DNA of 64,000 nt from Cymbidium sinense (GCA_021442155.1 CM038232.1:58993436-59057435); one strand, 5' to 3'; counted from the stretch's first letter, positions 33,818-46,145 are shown. A program made the numbers and translations. Notes: a model not told the origin generated them from the sequence alone.

Positions 33818-34070
33818 GGCCGTTTTGGATCATTTTTTATTTTATTTATATTTTAATTTAGATTAAAATATGATTGATGATGATAACTATTTTTAAAAAT
33901 ATTCAAAATTTTTTTAAATATTTTTAAAATAATATAATTTATTTTAAAAAATAAAAATTAAATATTTTAAAAAATGTATTTAGTAAATATATTTTTTAAA
34001 AAAAATATGAAAACAAAATAAAAAATAAAAAATAAAAAATAAAAAATAAAATTAATCCCAGATAGGCCCT
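33818..34070. mobile_element. TTA-type MITE, diverged copy
   Basis: The left end GGCCGTTTTGGATCA and the right end (minus sense) AGGGCCTATCTGGGATTA form imperfect inverted repeats. AT-rich arms of 'tttattttatttat' / 'aaaataaaaaataaaa' type lie between. It belongs to the family at 34,322-34,603 by its ends and arms. Target duplication is unclear. Confidence 0.55.
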
Positions 34071-34321
34071 TAAATTTCTTTGATAATCAGTTAAAATAGA
34101 TTATGTAAAATCATAATTTAATTTAAATTTTTTTAGATATACTAAAATTCCTGCACCGTGATAAAAATGTAGTGAGGCATACCAAAATTATCATGATTTT
34201 AATAGGAATTATATTTTGCAAAATATTAGTAAATATTAATTATTTTATATATCTATATTTATTAAATAGAAAATTTGATTTTGTTTTATATGGTCAGTTT
34301 TTTAATTATTTTTAAATGTTA

Positions 34322-34603
34322 AGGGTCCTTTGGGATCAATTTTGTTTTTTATTTTATATTTTATAATTTTATTTTATTTTATTTATATTTTACTTAAAAA
34401 TAAACTTATTTGATTGTACTTGTTATTTTTAAAAATATTTAAAATATCTTTTAGATATTTTAAGTATTTTTTAAAAATAATATTTTTTATTTTTGAAAAT
34501 AAAAAATAAAATTTTATAAAAATATTTTAAATAAATATGTTTTCAAAAATAATATAAAAATAAAAATAAAAAAATAAAAAATAAAAGTGATCCCAAGCGG
34601 TCT
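34322..34603. mobile_element. TTA-flanked MITE, best copy (282 bp)
   Basis: The inverted ends are AGGGTCCTTTGGGATCA (left) and AGACCGCTTGGGATCA (right, minus sense), each followed by a T-rich arm. TTA lies on both sides (34,319-34,321 and 34,604-34,606). Size, TTA duplication and AT-rich arms fit a Tourist/PIF-Harbinger-type MITE. Related copies in the window are at 27,905, 33,818 and 54,125. It is non-coding. Confidence 0.7.
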
Positions 34604-34780
34604 TTAAGTTTTCTATATAATAAGATGATGAATAAACTTGTATGTGTAATTAAAATTGAAGTTGTAATTAAAAAAAAAAAATTGTTTAGTCATGCATCAT
34701 CTAGAATTTTCGTGCAATTGTATAGGTTTAGGGGTAATTTGGGATATTTATTTTATTTTATCTTATTTTTAAAATATAAA

Positions 34781-34809
34781 TATTTGATATTTGATATTTG
34801 ATATTTGAT
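34781..34809. repeat. Short 7-bp tandem repeat
   Basis: Four copies of ATATTTG in a row, a simple-sequence tract next to the third duplicated segment. Confidence 0.85.
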
Positions 34810-34859
34810 TTTAACTGTCCGTTGTATTCTATCCGCCCAGTTATAACACACATGGGAAT

Positions 34860-35870
34860 TGAAATAAACTCCAATGAGTTACTTTTCTCAGTGAGATTCT
34901 CTTACTACTACGCTATCTTTCTCCTCTCATGCCGTCGACTCTCGAAGTTGGGCAATAAAGGAAGACGGCGGGATGCGGAGGGAGGAGAGAGTTGGAGGAA
35001 GTCGTGGGTGTTAAGGGGGAGCTGGGAGATTGTGGCCTCGACGGATGTTGTCAGAAGTGCTGGAGGAGAAGGCGAGGGAAATCGGTGCCAATTTTGGCGC
35101 CGTAGTAGGTCTAAGTGATCAAGGAAAATTCGTAGGGCTCCGATTGCTTGGTGTGCTAGACGATTGCCTCTTCTTTTTCGCTAATAGAGTTCTCTCCTGA
35201 TAGAATTTACCGGATTGTAGAGAATTTTAGATGAAATATCTGCGCCATCGTATTGTTGGAATTTCCACGTAAAGGCACCAATAAGCTTATAGATTAAGTT
35301 GTTTATGTGATGAATAGGTACAAAAAGTCATGTAGTTGCATGTAGATGCTGTCATTAGTTATTGGCATGTAATTCATCCCACTAGATTGTCTCATGTTCT
35401 AAGATTCCGAGAAAAATATGAAACATAAAGTGGTGGTGAATATAGGGCGACAATGGGGGTGCCGGTGGGGTCTGTGTTTTGTTCCACTTTTTGTTAGGGT
35501 TTGTTTTTAAGATCATGTCGTGCCTACGGTGATGTTGGAGATGCTTCGACTTATGATGGAGTTAGATGTTCTGTTGGGTTGTGTTATGGTAAAGCATAAA
35601 GATTAGGGGTTTTAATGTCTTATGTATCCTCGTCTTAAGAAGTAGTTCTATGCCATGCCTTTGCTGGAGTTGTAGAATTCTTTTTAAGGAAGCACTAAAC
35701 TCTTATTAATTTAATAATATAATATATTCATTTTTTTTAAATCTTTGTCCAATGTTATAATACCTCTTTGGCTTGTGGAATTCATAAAAAAAATACATAA
35801 TAGCATGGATCAGTTTCTATAGAATTTTTCTTTATAATTTTTTCTTGGTTCATGTGATTTTGAAACTACT
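34860..35870 (+). other. Third copy of the duplicated gene-5'-end-like segment, without the LTR insertion
   Basis: A leader-like purine/pyrimidine-rich part (34,900-35,110) corresponds to 29,520-29,760. A 140-base unit (35,330-35,460) corresponds to copies 1 and 2. The stretch 'tacggtgatgttgga', then 'gttctgttgggttgtgtt' and 'atggtaaag' (35,530-35,594) matches the left flank of the retrotransposon. The following 'gggttttaatgtctta' (35,607 onward) matches its right flank. The site (TAAAG at 35,590-35,594) is uninterrupted. An open frame at 34,798-35,118 has no recognisable domain. Confidence 0.65.
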
Positions 35871-37950
35871 CTGACAGATCTTTGTTTTCTAAATAATTTT
35901 TCTTGGAGGCCACTAATCTCAGCCATCAATGTGCTTTAACAATTTAGTAACTTGTTTATTATTGGGATGCTATTTTTATTTTTTTGTGTTCTATAATTTT
36001 GCATTTGTAGTTTCTATTATATTTGATTTTTTTATTATTACTTTAATTCGAAGGATTTAAAATATTAAAAAATTAGGGTGGGTGAACTTGAAAATTGATG
36101 ATGATGAATGGTTGAAGATGATGAATAAAATAAGAACAACTTAACAGTACCATTTCATACTTGATGCCTGTCTCTCGCTATAACTAGCCATGTCAGTGGA
36201 AGGAATTTGAAAGACTATATACATATTTACCATTATGGTTTAACAACCTGAAGTGATGTTGTATAGCTTTTTATTGCTTTGTGGAAGTTGAGGTAATTTT
36301 TAGGAATTTTAATACAAACATGCTCTTTTTCAACTCGAACCTTTGTTTATCTTTATTGAGCCTGATTTAGAGTATTCTACATCATTTTGGTTGCACTATG
36401 AACTCAGAGTAACATTATTCACAAAAAAATTCCTTAGTTTTTCTATGTATGGATGTGCTATTTTTGTTTGGATATTGTTCAGGTGTAGTGATTTTATATT
36501 AGGAATATTTGGAATTTTTATATGAATAAATTTGATCCTAGATTTAGTTAGATTTTGAATTTTTGGTGCATATTATCTTTGTTGGTTTCTAATAAATTTA
36601 AATATATTTAGCTCTACTTTTATTGCATCCAATTTATTTACTTAATAAATTTATATAACTTCCATAATAGACACTCGATAACGTAACACATATTTTCTAA
36701 AAGACTTAGGTTATTCATGAAATAAAGTCTTGGAACTTCTTAATCTCTATTTTCAACTTGCCCCTTACAAATGGATGCCCTTAATAATGGACATTGTTCT
36801 GAAAATTTACTTGCAATCTCTTTTTGCAACCACATCAAAATTTTCTCATCCTTGTTTGTGTTTTCAAAATAGATCAAAGTTTTTCTTCCTATATAAACTA
36901 CCTTGCTTCCCCTATCTTCATAGAAAATTTAATTGAGTTAGTCTTCACATCTTATTTTTTTTATAAGTATCATGTTCATATTTTCTTTACAATTTAGTCA
37001 TATTTTTATCATATATTTGGAAGTTAACAGTTTTTCCTATTACTTGGTAATCATGATAAAGCTTCCTCAAATTTTTTCATTTTATTATTTATATTTCTAT
37101 TACTAGTGCACAACATCTATACAAGATTAAACCAGGAACAATGAAAATGAAGACTTCTACGATAGATACTACAATGATGTATTGGCAAGTGATTTGAGCT
37201 AAGTTTTTTTTATAAACATAGATTGCATTGATGATGCTAAAGAGGTATGCTTAATAAAGTTTTGTTATTTATTTCTACTTTAGATTCTTCTTTCATGTGA
37301 TTTATAATTATTTTTTTGCAATGCATATTTTTTGTAACTATTTTTGAAATTATTTCTTAATTTAATTTAAGAAAACATATCAATTCTATGCATACCTTCA
37401 TAGATGATATCCTTTAGAGTTTTATTTGAATATTTCATGCATTTGCTAACTAATGAATTGCCACCTTCGATACTTGTGTTTTTTTAGAAACTTTACTTCT
37501 TATTTATCTTGAATGTTATGTATAAATAGATACTTTGTTAGTAGCTCGTAGTACTTTAAGGTTACATAATAATAGGCCTTTATGTCACAAATGTAGATAT
37601 TTTTGTTATTATTGTGCTTACTTTGTAAGTTGGTTCTTTTTAGTAGTTTCCCTCAGCAAAATCACAAAGAATTTAATCATCATTTGAGATGGGAATACAA
37701 ACTACAACTCTCGAACAAGTTGTCATTCTAGCAATTTATTTAACGCCACATAACCTCCTTATCTTCAGAGAAATTTTCAGCTTTAACAAAACCAATAGCA
37801 AATGACATTACTAATACATTTCATTTATAAATATATACTTATAACATCTTAATTTAGTCCAAGACTTATAAGAAGAAACTTTTGCCAATTTGTTGAACCT
37901 TTTAAGACCATGGTTCCTTCTTAATAGGAACATGTAGATTCTTACATCTC
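35871..37950. other. Unassigned AT-rich DNA
   Basis: No recognisable gene. Short frames at 36,343 and 36,730 lack family motifs. A small patch at 37,135-37,250 has better coding-like wording (NNENEDFYDRYYNDVLASDL in one frame, and IDDAKE before a GTATGC donor-like site), but I cannot tie it to a protein or to acceptor sites with confidence. Confidence 0.4.
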
Positions 37951-37989
37951 ACCTAATGAATCTCTCAAGCATTTCTATAATTATAGAGA

Positions 37990-38670
37990 GTGGATCTAAT
38001 ACATGTACGAAATATATCGACATACAACACAAAGTACTTCTCAATAATGTAATATGATTTCTTAGTGAAAAAAATTTATATTGTTACGCTAAAATCTTAT
38101 CATGAATAACCTATAAGCACGTCATCATATTGGACAAATTTCTAATTTTTTAAACAATTAATTACTTAAATTTTGAAAATTCATATTTTAATATGAAAAA
38201 TATGTGATATTCTTAATCAAAGATGTTCATCTGGAGAACTTCTTCTTGTCCACATTAAAATAATACTTTTGACTATTATTAATAATCATCTCGTGAACAA
38301 CAACATTTTTTATGATGAATTATTTTCTACATTTAAGATCAAAAGGGTATTTTTAAATATATAAATAGGATAGTTCTAAATTTTATTTATGTAAATTCTT
38401 ACATTAAAATTCTTTAGTTTAGATTATAATAATAACAAGAGGATTTAATTCTTGTAGTAATAATATAGATGTGGCACATAAATAACATAAAGCATTTCTT
38501 GATAATGTGATATAATCTTCTGGTAAAAATATTTTATGTAATCATGTTGAAATTTTAACTTGAATATCTTAATTTAGTTGATCATTATTGGCAACCTTCA
38601 AATTTAAATAATTTGATACTTAGAAGGTATAATTTGATGTGAAAAATGTCTAGATTTTTTTAGTCATTAA
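37990..38670. repeat. Degenerate direct duplication, about 460-bp spacing
   Basis: The stretch 38,000-38,115 ('cataaagtacttctcaataatgt.atatgatttctt.gt', then a later 'aattttatcttgaat'-like part) recurs at 38,463-38,570 with 'cataaagcatttcttg'-type wording. Both are AT-rich and non-coding. Similarity is moderate and by eye. Confidence 0.45.
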
Positions 38671-39249
38671 AGAATTAAGAAAATGATATCTTAGAAGCCA
38701 TAAAAGTACATTTTGTTTTCTTAAGAAGCTACCTAGATGACTTCATTTAAGCGGAGAAAATACTTGTTGACCTGAACGTCAGTTCCATAAGTCAGATCAA
38801 GTAAAACATAGTGGAATTTCAATCGACGGATGATAAACAAAAAATCATGCAAATCAAGTCCAAAATGTTTTGTTGGCAATCAAAATTATTCAAAATAATG
38901 CTTGCATGTAGAACAAGCTATGCTTATGCATCTGAGATATTGAAATCTTCAAAGAGAATGCTTTTTGATTGATTCAATTAAAGATGCCAAATGATGAATG
39001 CAACATTACATGAATTGAAGTTTGGGTACTTTAATTGATGCTGAAGTTGGCTGAATGATACTTGTTTGCAAAAGTAATTGCACAAACATGTTTAGGACAT
39101 CCAAATTGTTAAGAAATAATAGTCATATTGCATGAGTTTTGGCGTGAATTAAAAAATGCAAAATCACCAATGCATGACAATGACACAATTCGAAATAATG
39201 CATAGGATGATGATACAAAATTTATGTGAATGATGTGAGATTATCAGTT

Positions 39250-39253
<4 letters not shown>
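38671..39253. other. Unassigned AT-rich DNA
   Basis: I see nothing recognisable: no open frame above about 50 codons and no family motif. A TA microsatellite bounds it on the right. Confidence 0.5.

Positions 39254-39304
<51 letters not shown>
39254..39304. repeat. (AT)n microsatellite, about 25 units
   Basis: An uninterrupted alternating AT run of 51 bases. Its length is likely variable between individuals and prone to assembly error. Confidence 0.95.
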
Positions 39305-39306
<2 letters not shown>

Positions 39307-39559
39307 CAAAATCACTATTTTAATTCATTAAAATATTTAATATTAAATATCATAGATAATATATATAATTGTTATTGAAGAAAATTTTAAATTCATAAAA
39401 GAATATATTAGATAAAATATAATAATAATTTTAACAAAATAAAAATATCACCTAATTAAATTCCCCTTACCCTAATTCGGCATGATCTCGTCTCATTCTA
39501 TTGCCTATCCTTCATTATTTCACCAGAAATAGACAAAAAAAAAGCTAATAATACTCCTT

Positions 39560-40150
39560 TTAGTCGTTGATTTTGGGTAGAAAAATTAATTTATTTTAAT
39601 AGCCCAGTAGATGAAAACCAAGCTTTCAAAACACATGCAATCACAAAAAAAATATATAGGAAATAGCATACGGTGCATAATCAAAGTACTCACATTAAAC
39701 AAATAAATCACCAAACTAAAATAGAAAAATGGAGGCCATTGCAGCCTGGTATTGATATACACCCTAAAAGAAAAATATAAATGGGTAGCCGAGCTTTGCT
39801 CTCATGCAACCTGGTGGTCTTTATATCCTTTGTCGTCAGTTTACTTTTTCTTCATTGTGAAAGTCATCCAGGCATCAGAAGGTACCATTAGATCTTGCTT
39901 CTCATCCATGTTCATCCTAAACCCCATTAATTCTACACCGAGTTCTAATTTAAATTACATTTAAATATTCCAATAAAATCTTAACTATCCTTGTAAGATA
40001 GACGTTAATGGGATTGTTCTACAAACAAATAGGTATATAAGCAAAGATATAGACTTAGCACCAACATGTGCTAAAGTCCCACATTCTTAATGATCATACT
40101 TAAGGGAACAACATGAGCAACAAGCACCTTAAAGCAAAACTTGTTAATTT
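39560..40150 (-). repeat. Fragment E of the giant LTR family
   Basis: It matches LTR A at about 12,300-12,960 and LTR D at about 62,160-62,600 in the same orientation. Shared words are 'gtagaaaaatta.tttttattttag', 'tatacaccctaaaagaaaaa', 'gggtag.cgagct.t.c.ct', 'catcctaaaccccat' and 'atagacttagcacc'. It is a 0.6-kb piece without LTR ends, abutting the Harbinger remnant. The open frame at 39,752-39,964 lies inside it and is not a gene. Confidence 0.7.
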
Positions 40151-40159
40151 TAAGTTAAT

Positions 40160-41020
40160 TGTTGTTTGTGTGCCTAGACTTGAAATCTTTCTTTTCAAAT
40201 TCCAAAATTCCTCCCAAATACGGTACATAGTTGTGTGTGATGATGGTTAAACAATTGTTATGGCATCATGTATCTACGAAATGCTCCTTCGTAGTAATCA
40301 CATAAATGATATCAAAATCATCGAAATGGTGCAATGAGTTTATATGTATTTGCATTAGCTGAGTTGACTAGGTAATGGTTTCCTTGTAAAACATGAAAAC
40401 CTCTTAGCTTTAATGATCACCATAAAATCCTCATATATGCTATGAACCTTTTCCTACTAGAAATGAGATAGGAAAATTGCGGATCAAAACAAAGAACAAT
40501 TATTATATTTTGTGAAGTAAATCTTTTTTTTTGTTACAATAACTATTTTTACAATCGCAAATTAATAATAGCTGGTAAATGTGTGCCATCAATTGCATCA
40601 TTAGTGAAACCATAAAATTATGGGTTGTCTTTTATTTAGGTTGACACTCTCCTTCCATAGGTGGTGAATTGATGAACTTCTTTGATAATGAGTAATGTCT
40701 TGCAACATCTTGTTCAAGTAACGACTCATTGTTTCAAATGAATGTTGAGAAAATTTGCATAACTCTTTACAACTATGCGTATGTGCAACACTACTAAGAA
40801 AAAATATCAAGTTGTTAAGCTAACATATGTTTCTAGTGTTACTTAGTAGCCCATGACTAATTAGATGATTTTGCAATTGCACAAATGCATCTATTTGTAT
40901 TCTAAAATAGTTGTATGAATGTCGTGGATGATCATTAAGTTGCCCACATATTGATGTCCATTGTATTGCCTATCGAATGTAGATCTTCAAATGAAATATT
41001 CATCATCTGATGATCGAGCT
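40160..41020 (-). pseudogene. PIF/Harbinger (HARBI1-like) transposase remnant
   Basis: On the minus strand the frames read in order: FSQHSFETMSRYLNKML (cf. the FQHSGETISRxFxxVL motif); AIDGTHLPAIIN (catalytic DGTH, about 40,590); KKRFTSQNIIIVLCFDPQFSYL; GNHYLVNSANANTYKLIAPF (cf. YYLVDSGYANxxGFLAPYRG, about 40,370); and FNHHHTQLCTVFGRNFGI (cf. FNxRHSxLRNVIERxFGVLK, about 40,220). This is the DDE domain of Harbinger transposases. The second catalytic Asp is Asn and the Glu position is Gly, and there are stops and an inserted T-rich stretch, so it is dead. An open piece at 40,810-40,601 covers the SQHSFET part. Confidence 0.8.
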
Positions 41021-43190
41021 TTTTTAATAACAGATATAAGCAACACATTAATAACAACGTTATTCACTTTTAGAAATGTATCGATTAAGGAATATATGGG
41101 ATCAGGTAAACTTCTTCTAACATAATTAGACATTTCTAAATACGACAAAAATGTATGCAATCAAGACTTCCATAAAATAATAGAACTAGGAGACATCATG
41201 TTAATAAATAAGATTGTTACATCATGTTAAGACAAAATAAAAATACACCACACTAAATAATAGGAAAAAAATACAACATAGATAACAAAATAACTAGAAG
41301 GCCATTAAGGCTCCTAAACTCCAATAAAACTTTAAAATAACCTACAATCAAGTTGAAGATGCATAGAAACAAGGATGACTAGCTACGAGATGCTTGATTC
41401 AAGTGCAAAGTATATCGCATTTCCACCTCATGAGTGTTATTTTATTGTCATTGTAATTCTTGATGCATCTTGCATAGGTAGGATTGTCTCAATAGAGATT
41501 AATGAAATATTTTCTAGATTTGTCGAACATTCATCCATTGTGTATGTATAATATTAGTTCATTATCTGATGAATTACATCAATATTTTTCACATTCTCAT
41601 TTAATAGGTCCTTAAGTATCGCTTAATCAGTTTTTTTTTGTTCAACAACTATTGCGTAGCTTCTTGCTTGTTGATCATTTTCACTTGCTTGATTGTAATG
41701 GCATGTGATCATTCTCCATTACGTAGTCTGCGGGTAATGTTTGACCTCCTATCTCTTTAACAAAGCTGACACCATGAGCTGACATAAAATCATTGACTAT
41801 TGGCTCTACCTCTAGAATTTAAAATGTCATATGTTGTGTTCTTTTTGAATTATTACATTGTGTAAAGCGAGTTTGTGTGCCAGTTGCAACATTTTTGGAC
41901 ACTTTTATTTTACACAGGAAATCACAATACAAGTGTTACTAGTTTAGCAAAGTTATTTTGAGAATCAATATTTTTTTATCAAACTAACTTGAATTATCTC
42001 ATCCTATATTTCATCACTTGTTAGCAGCATATGTAATGCTTCATCCAATTCCATCTACTTCGATTGAAACGTTGATGCAGAATGCATAAGTATGACTTCA
42101 TATTCTTAAAAAGAGTTATAACAACTTCTTCCATGTACTTCGTTCCCAACATTCTATTAAATGCGACAATAACCTCAAGCTATTGCTCCCTCTTGAATAC
42201 ACTGTTGCGTATCTTTCAAGTAGGAATTGTTTTAAAAACAATTCTTCAAAAACAACATTATGGTGTTTAGGCTACTTTGGTACTCTACTTGTGCTTCTCA
42301 ATTTTCCTACTGGCGTTGTAATTCCTCTTCCATGTCATGCTTGGAATTGATAAAACCATGTTGTATGGACTTCACTTTCAAAAATCTCTTCATATTCATG
42401 ATGAGAAAATTTGGCCATTTCATAACTAAAAATTAGAATGCACAATCTACACGACTAATATCATAAGTTTTTAATGAGTAAAATGAATGTTTAACATTAG
42501 TTGCTATTTTTCAAGTTCATAAGACTTGATTGGGCATAGAGTGATCATTCATCACTACTATTGATTAAAATAATAATATCAGAGCCATAATTTTTGCACT
42601 AGGTAGTAGGCAATTGTTGACTCCTGCTTTGCCACAGTGTTATAGGCTCAGTTACTAGCATTCTTTCAACACCACGACATTATGGACTGAATTTATAGAG
42701 CTTTGAACTGTATCACACCATTCAATTTTTATGGTTGGAATGTTTGAACTTTGTAGGTGTAATAGAACTCTGAGAGCTTGCATCAGATTATTGTGAATTT
42801 ATTCTTAATATTCTTAATATATATATTTTCATGAGGTAGATTGGTATATATGTTCAACCATATTTCCCTTAATATCAAGTTAAGATTTATTTAGATATGG
42901 TTCTACTTCCTATGGATGCAAGCCTCCATAGTAAATTACACCTCTTACTGCAGCAAAAGAACACTCTCAAATAAAGTTGGAAGCATACATATCTATCTAA
43001 TATGCATTTGGCGTCTTAAAGTTGTGTGTGGTATAGATGACTGTCATGTAGAATTCACATAGTGAATAAAGAGATTGTGATTACATCCCTTTGGAATTCT
43101 AGATTATATCTTAAATATTCACATAATGAAAACTACAATTTGCTAATGCATAACATACAAAGAATAATGGGTGAAGTTATCTTTAACTTA
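41021..43190. other. Unassigned AT-rich DNA upstream of the Harbinger remnant
   Basis: On the minus strand this lies upstream of the transposase, where Harbinger elements may carry their Myb-like second gene. I could not read a convincing Myb/SANT domain. The short plus-strand frame at 42,082-42,270 has no recognisable motif. I found no terminal inverted repeats. Confidence 0.4.
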
Positions 43191-44532
43191 AAGAATATAT
43201 TAGGGGGAGGATGATGACATGCCCGATCAAGATCTTATGGTTTCATCATTCTGGGCTATCGTGGTCCCTAGTCTACTTAGTGAGAGATATTACTCTTGAT
43301 CGAAGAATTCTTGTCAGCAGCCATGGGTTATGTCGTCCAAGGTATTCTTGTAAGCATTGAGCAGTATTTATTTAAGGGGAAAATTTTAAGTCAACTTGAG
43401 CTAACATAAGGATTTTTTGCCTATTAAATATATTTCATGATTCATAGCTCAAGGACCGAAGCCATTAAAGAACATATGGGTTATTACCATGACCAAAATA
43501 TAGCAGAGCTGTATAGATGCCTAGCCACCTAGTCAGAGGGTTCTGATCATATCTATATTTTATGTGATGCCGTTAGGCAAGAAAATCATGTAGATAGAGG
43601 ACATAGGTCATATCCTTACTAGCATGAGATTATTTGAGTATGACTTTAAACATTCTTATTTGACATTGGCTCTTTTATGAGAAAAAGTTTTCTTAGCTTA
43701 TTATCCTTAATAAATAATAATGGATTAATGGATGATTATTTACTTTAAGTTATATTAGATGATGAACTTCATTCAATTTATATATAACCCTCCAGATGAA
43801 TTTTACAATCAGCATGGCAATCATCAGAAAAATATTAGGTTTTGGTAACCCAGACCCAGTGATAAGATCCAATCGGGGAATTAACTCTCGAACCATCCTT
43901 AAGCAATGAAATTAAGAAATTGTTATTGTGTCGAGGCCCATGCGGGTGATTCATTTTGTGTTATGCTTAGTGCCTCAGAGATGTGGGTATGGCACCTCGA
44001 CATTGGAACGTGGCATAGAGTTGTATGGTTGGTGTTTTGGCTTTATAATTATTGGTGATGTTGATCATTTTGAACGGTGCCTTGATGATGGTCGTATAGT
44101 GCCGTAGTGTTTGGTCAAAAGTTTGTTTAGGATGACTAGTAAGTGTTCAGGAGCTTTAAAAGCATGGTCCAAACTTATTTACCTGCACCTTGGTGCAATG
44201 TCAAGGCGCCACGATGGTACATTAATGCGACGCATCTTTTCAATTTTTAAAAAATAATGGTAATAAATATTCCTTTTGACTAGCACAGTAATCGACTTGA
44301 CCAGCTGATTAGTGATTAGGAATTACATGTGAGCCCCATGGCATTAGGCCACTATTCTAAAGCCCAAGAGGTTCCTCGACACTAATATTGCAGTGCCATA
44401 TTGTTAGTATTGACTTATAAATAGAACCCCTGTGCTATGAAAATTTTAATTCTATATTTCTTAGAACTTTTTTTAGAGTTTTCTCTCTTTCTCTCATTTT
44501 CTCATCTCCTCTCCCCTACTAAGAAGATAATC
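43191..44532 (+). other. 5' region of the Athila-like element, with a TATA-like box
   Basis: Non-coding DNA leading into the ORF at 44,533. It contains several copies of the 'GTGCC..GA..' hairpin-like words (43,970-44,400) that recur at 46,330-47,000 and 47,670-47,790. A TTATAAATAGA box at about 44,414-44,424 is followed by a pyrimidine-rich leader (44,475-44,520), consistent with an LTR or element promoter. LTR ends were not determined. Confidence 0.45.
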
Positions 44533-46145
44533 ATGCCACTCAAGAGTAAGGCTGCAAACGAACCGAGCCAAGCCGAGCAGAGGCTTGTTTGAGTTCAAGC
44601 TTGTTTGTCATTATTGAACTCGAGCTCGGCTCGAGCTCGATTCAAGCTTTTAGGATGGTGTTGAAGCTCGAGCTCGTTTATAAAAATCTTGTTCGAGCTT
44701 GACTCGAGCTTGTTTGTGAGCTCAGTTCAGATTGAGCTTATCGAGCCTGTTAACAAATAACTCGTTTAATGAAATAAATGAGCCTTAATCGAGCCATTAT
44801 CGAGCCTTAATCGATTCTTAATCAAGCCATATACAATATCAATAATAATCTTATACAGTATCATTTATGAACAAGCCTTAATCGAGTCTTAATCAAGACA
44901 TTATCGAGCCCCTTAACGAGCTTGTTCACGAGCTTTAAATGATACTGTTCATGAACATAAATAAACTGAACGATAACTTGTTCAAGCTTGTTCATTTAGC
45001 AATCGAGTATTTATAAAAGTGTTCAAGCTCATTTGATTAGTTAAATGAACGAACATAAATGAGCTCTAATCGAGCCAAGTACGAGTAGCTTGTTGAATGC
45101 TCGGTTCATTTGCAACCCTACTCAAGAGGGTCATTGGCAAGAGGAGAGCCACCTCCTTAGAAGAAGGTAACAGACATTTTAGCTCTGTAGTAGATGAATG
45201 TTATCAACACGCTCTCACCTACAAGCATCTTATCTCGGAGAGAAGCTTCCATAACCCAGGTGGTAGGAAAGTGTCGAACGTGATTATTGACCACGGTTGG
45301 GCAAAGCTGGCCTACTAGAGCAGCTCCTACGTAGTTTCTATGGTACGGGAGTTCTTTTCCAATGCGAAGGAACATAAGGACAATAAAGCCTTCATCTAAG
45401 CAAAACTGGTAAGCTTTAGTAGTACCTCCATTAATGCATATTATGAATTGCCAAATTTGGCATATGATTAATATCTTTTTTATTATAATGATTATTCTAA
45501 TTTTGATGAGATTTTTGGTTTTCTCTTTGGCTACAATGCCAACATCTAGTGAAAATGACGGGAGTAAAGGATCATCAACTTTCTTGCTGCCGGTCTCACT
45601 AGTAAGTCTAAAGCTTGTCACTATTTCATTTCTGCCAAGCTAATGGCCACTAGTAATATCAGTACGGTATCCACGAATCGTGCCATTTTGAATTTTATCT
45701 TTCAAAAGGGCTTTACAATAGATACAAGAAAGATAATTGCCAATTCTATTTGTAATATGCTTAGGGGCAGTACTATAGTAGGTTATGGTCATCCCTTCTT
45801 CATTTACGATTTATGTACAACGGTGGGTGGTTTAGGGGAGCATGATGAAGAAGTTTTTATTCAGAAGGCTCTAAGCGAGCAATTCTCAAACTTAAGGGAA
45901 GAAGTGGGTTAGAGTAGCCACATGCAAACTTTAGAAAAGAAAATTGACTATTTTATGGATCAACAATAAAAGCAGTTTCATATATGGCCAAGTTTAATAC
46001 AATAATAATCCATATGTTTGAAAATTATGAGTTTGAGGATCCATGTCAGGTTTCTTTTCCTATGGCACATGAATACCCCCCTTTTGTAGCTACCCCGGAG
46101 GTGTTAAAGGAAAAGGAAGAGGAAGAGGAGGATGATTATGACTAA
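44533..46145 (+). pseudogene. Athila-like 'putative plant transposon protein' ORF, interrupted by a MITE
   Basis: The ATG at 44,533 gives MPLK, then the frame is broken by a hAT MITE (44,547-45,120 plus the duplicated 8 bases) and resumes in phase at 45,129 with IGKRRATSLEEGN. Family landmarks follow: YKHLISERSF, NVIIDHGWAKL, VREFFSNAKEHKDNKAF, VSFSSTSINAYYELPN and, in the open piece 45,643-45,912, GYGHPFFIYDLC. These match the widespread plant retroelement-encoded domain of the form 'GW..F......VREFYANA' seen in Athila-type ORFs. In-frame stops (45,316 and others) and a later frameshift precede an acidic end (EEEEEDDYD, stop 46,143). It is no longer functional. Confidence 0.7.
44539..45128. 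mobile_element. 574-bp hAT-type MITE with perfect 8-bp TSD
   Basis: The element is 44,547-45,120, flanked by CTCAAGAG at 44,539-44,546 and 45,121-45,128. The terminal inverted repeats are TAAGGCTGCAAACGAACCGA and, in minus sense, TAGGGTTGCAAATGAACCGA. The interior is built of 'cgagctcg' and 'gttcatgaac'-type words, with no ORF. An 8-bp duplication and TAGGG-like ends are hallmarks of hAT elements. Removing the element and one TSD copy restores the phase of the host ORF. Confidence 0.93.

Noticed and set aside
45157..45621. 154-codon minus-strand open frame
   Set aside because: It is the antisense shadow of the Athila-like plus-strand ORF, whose conserved motifs are readable in plus sense.
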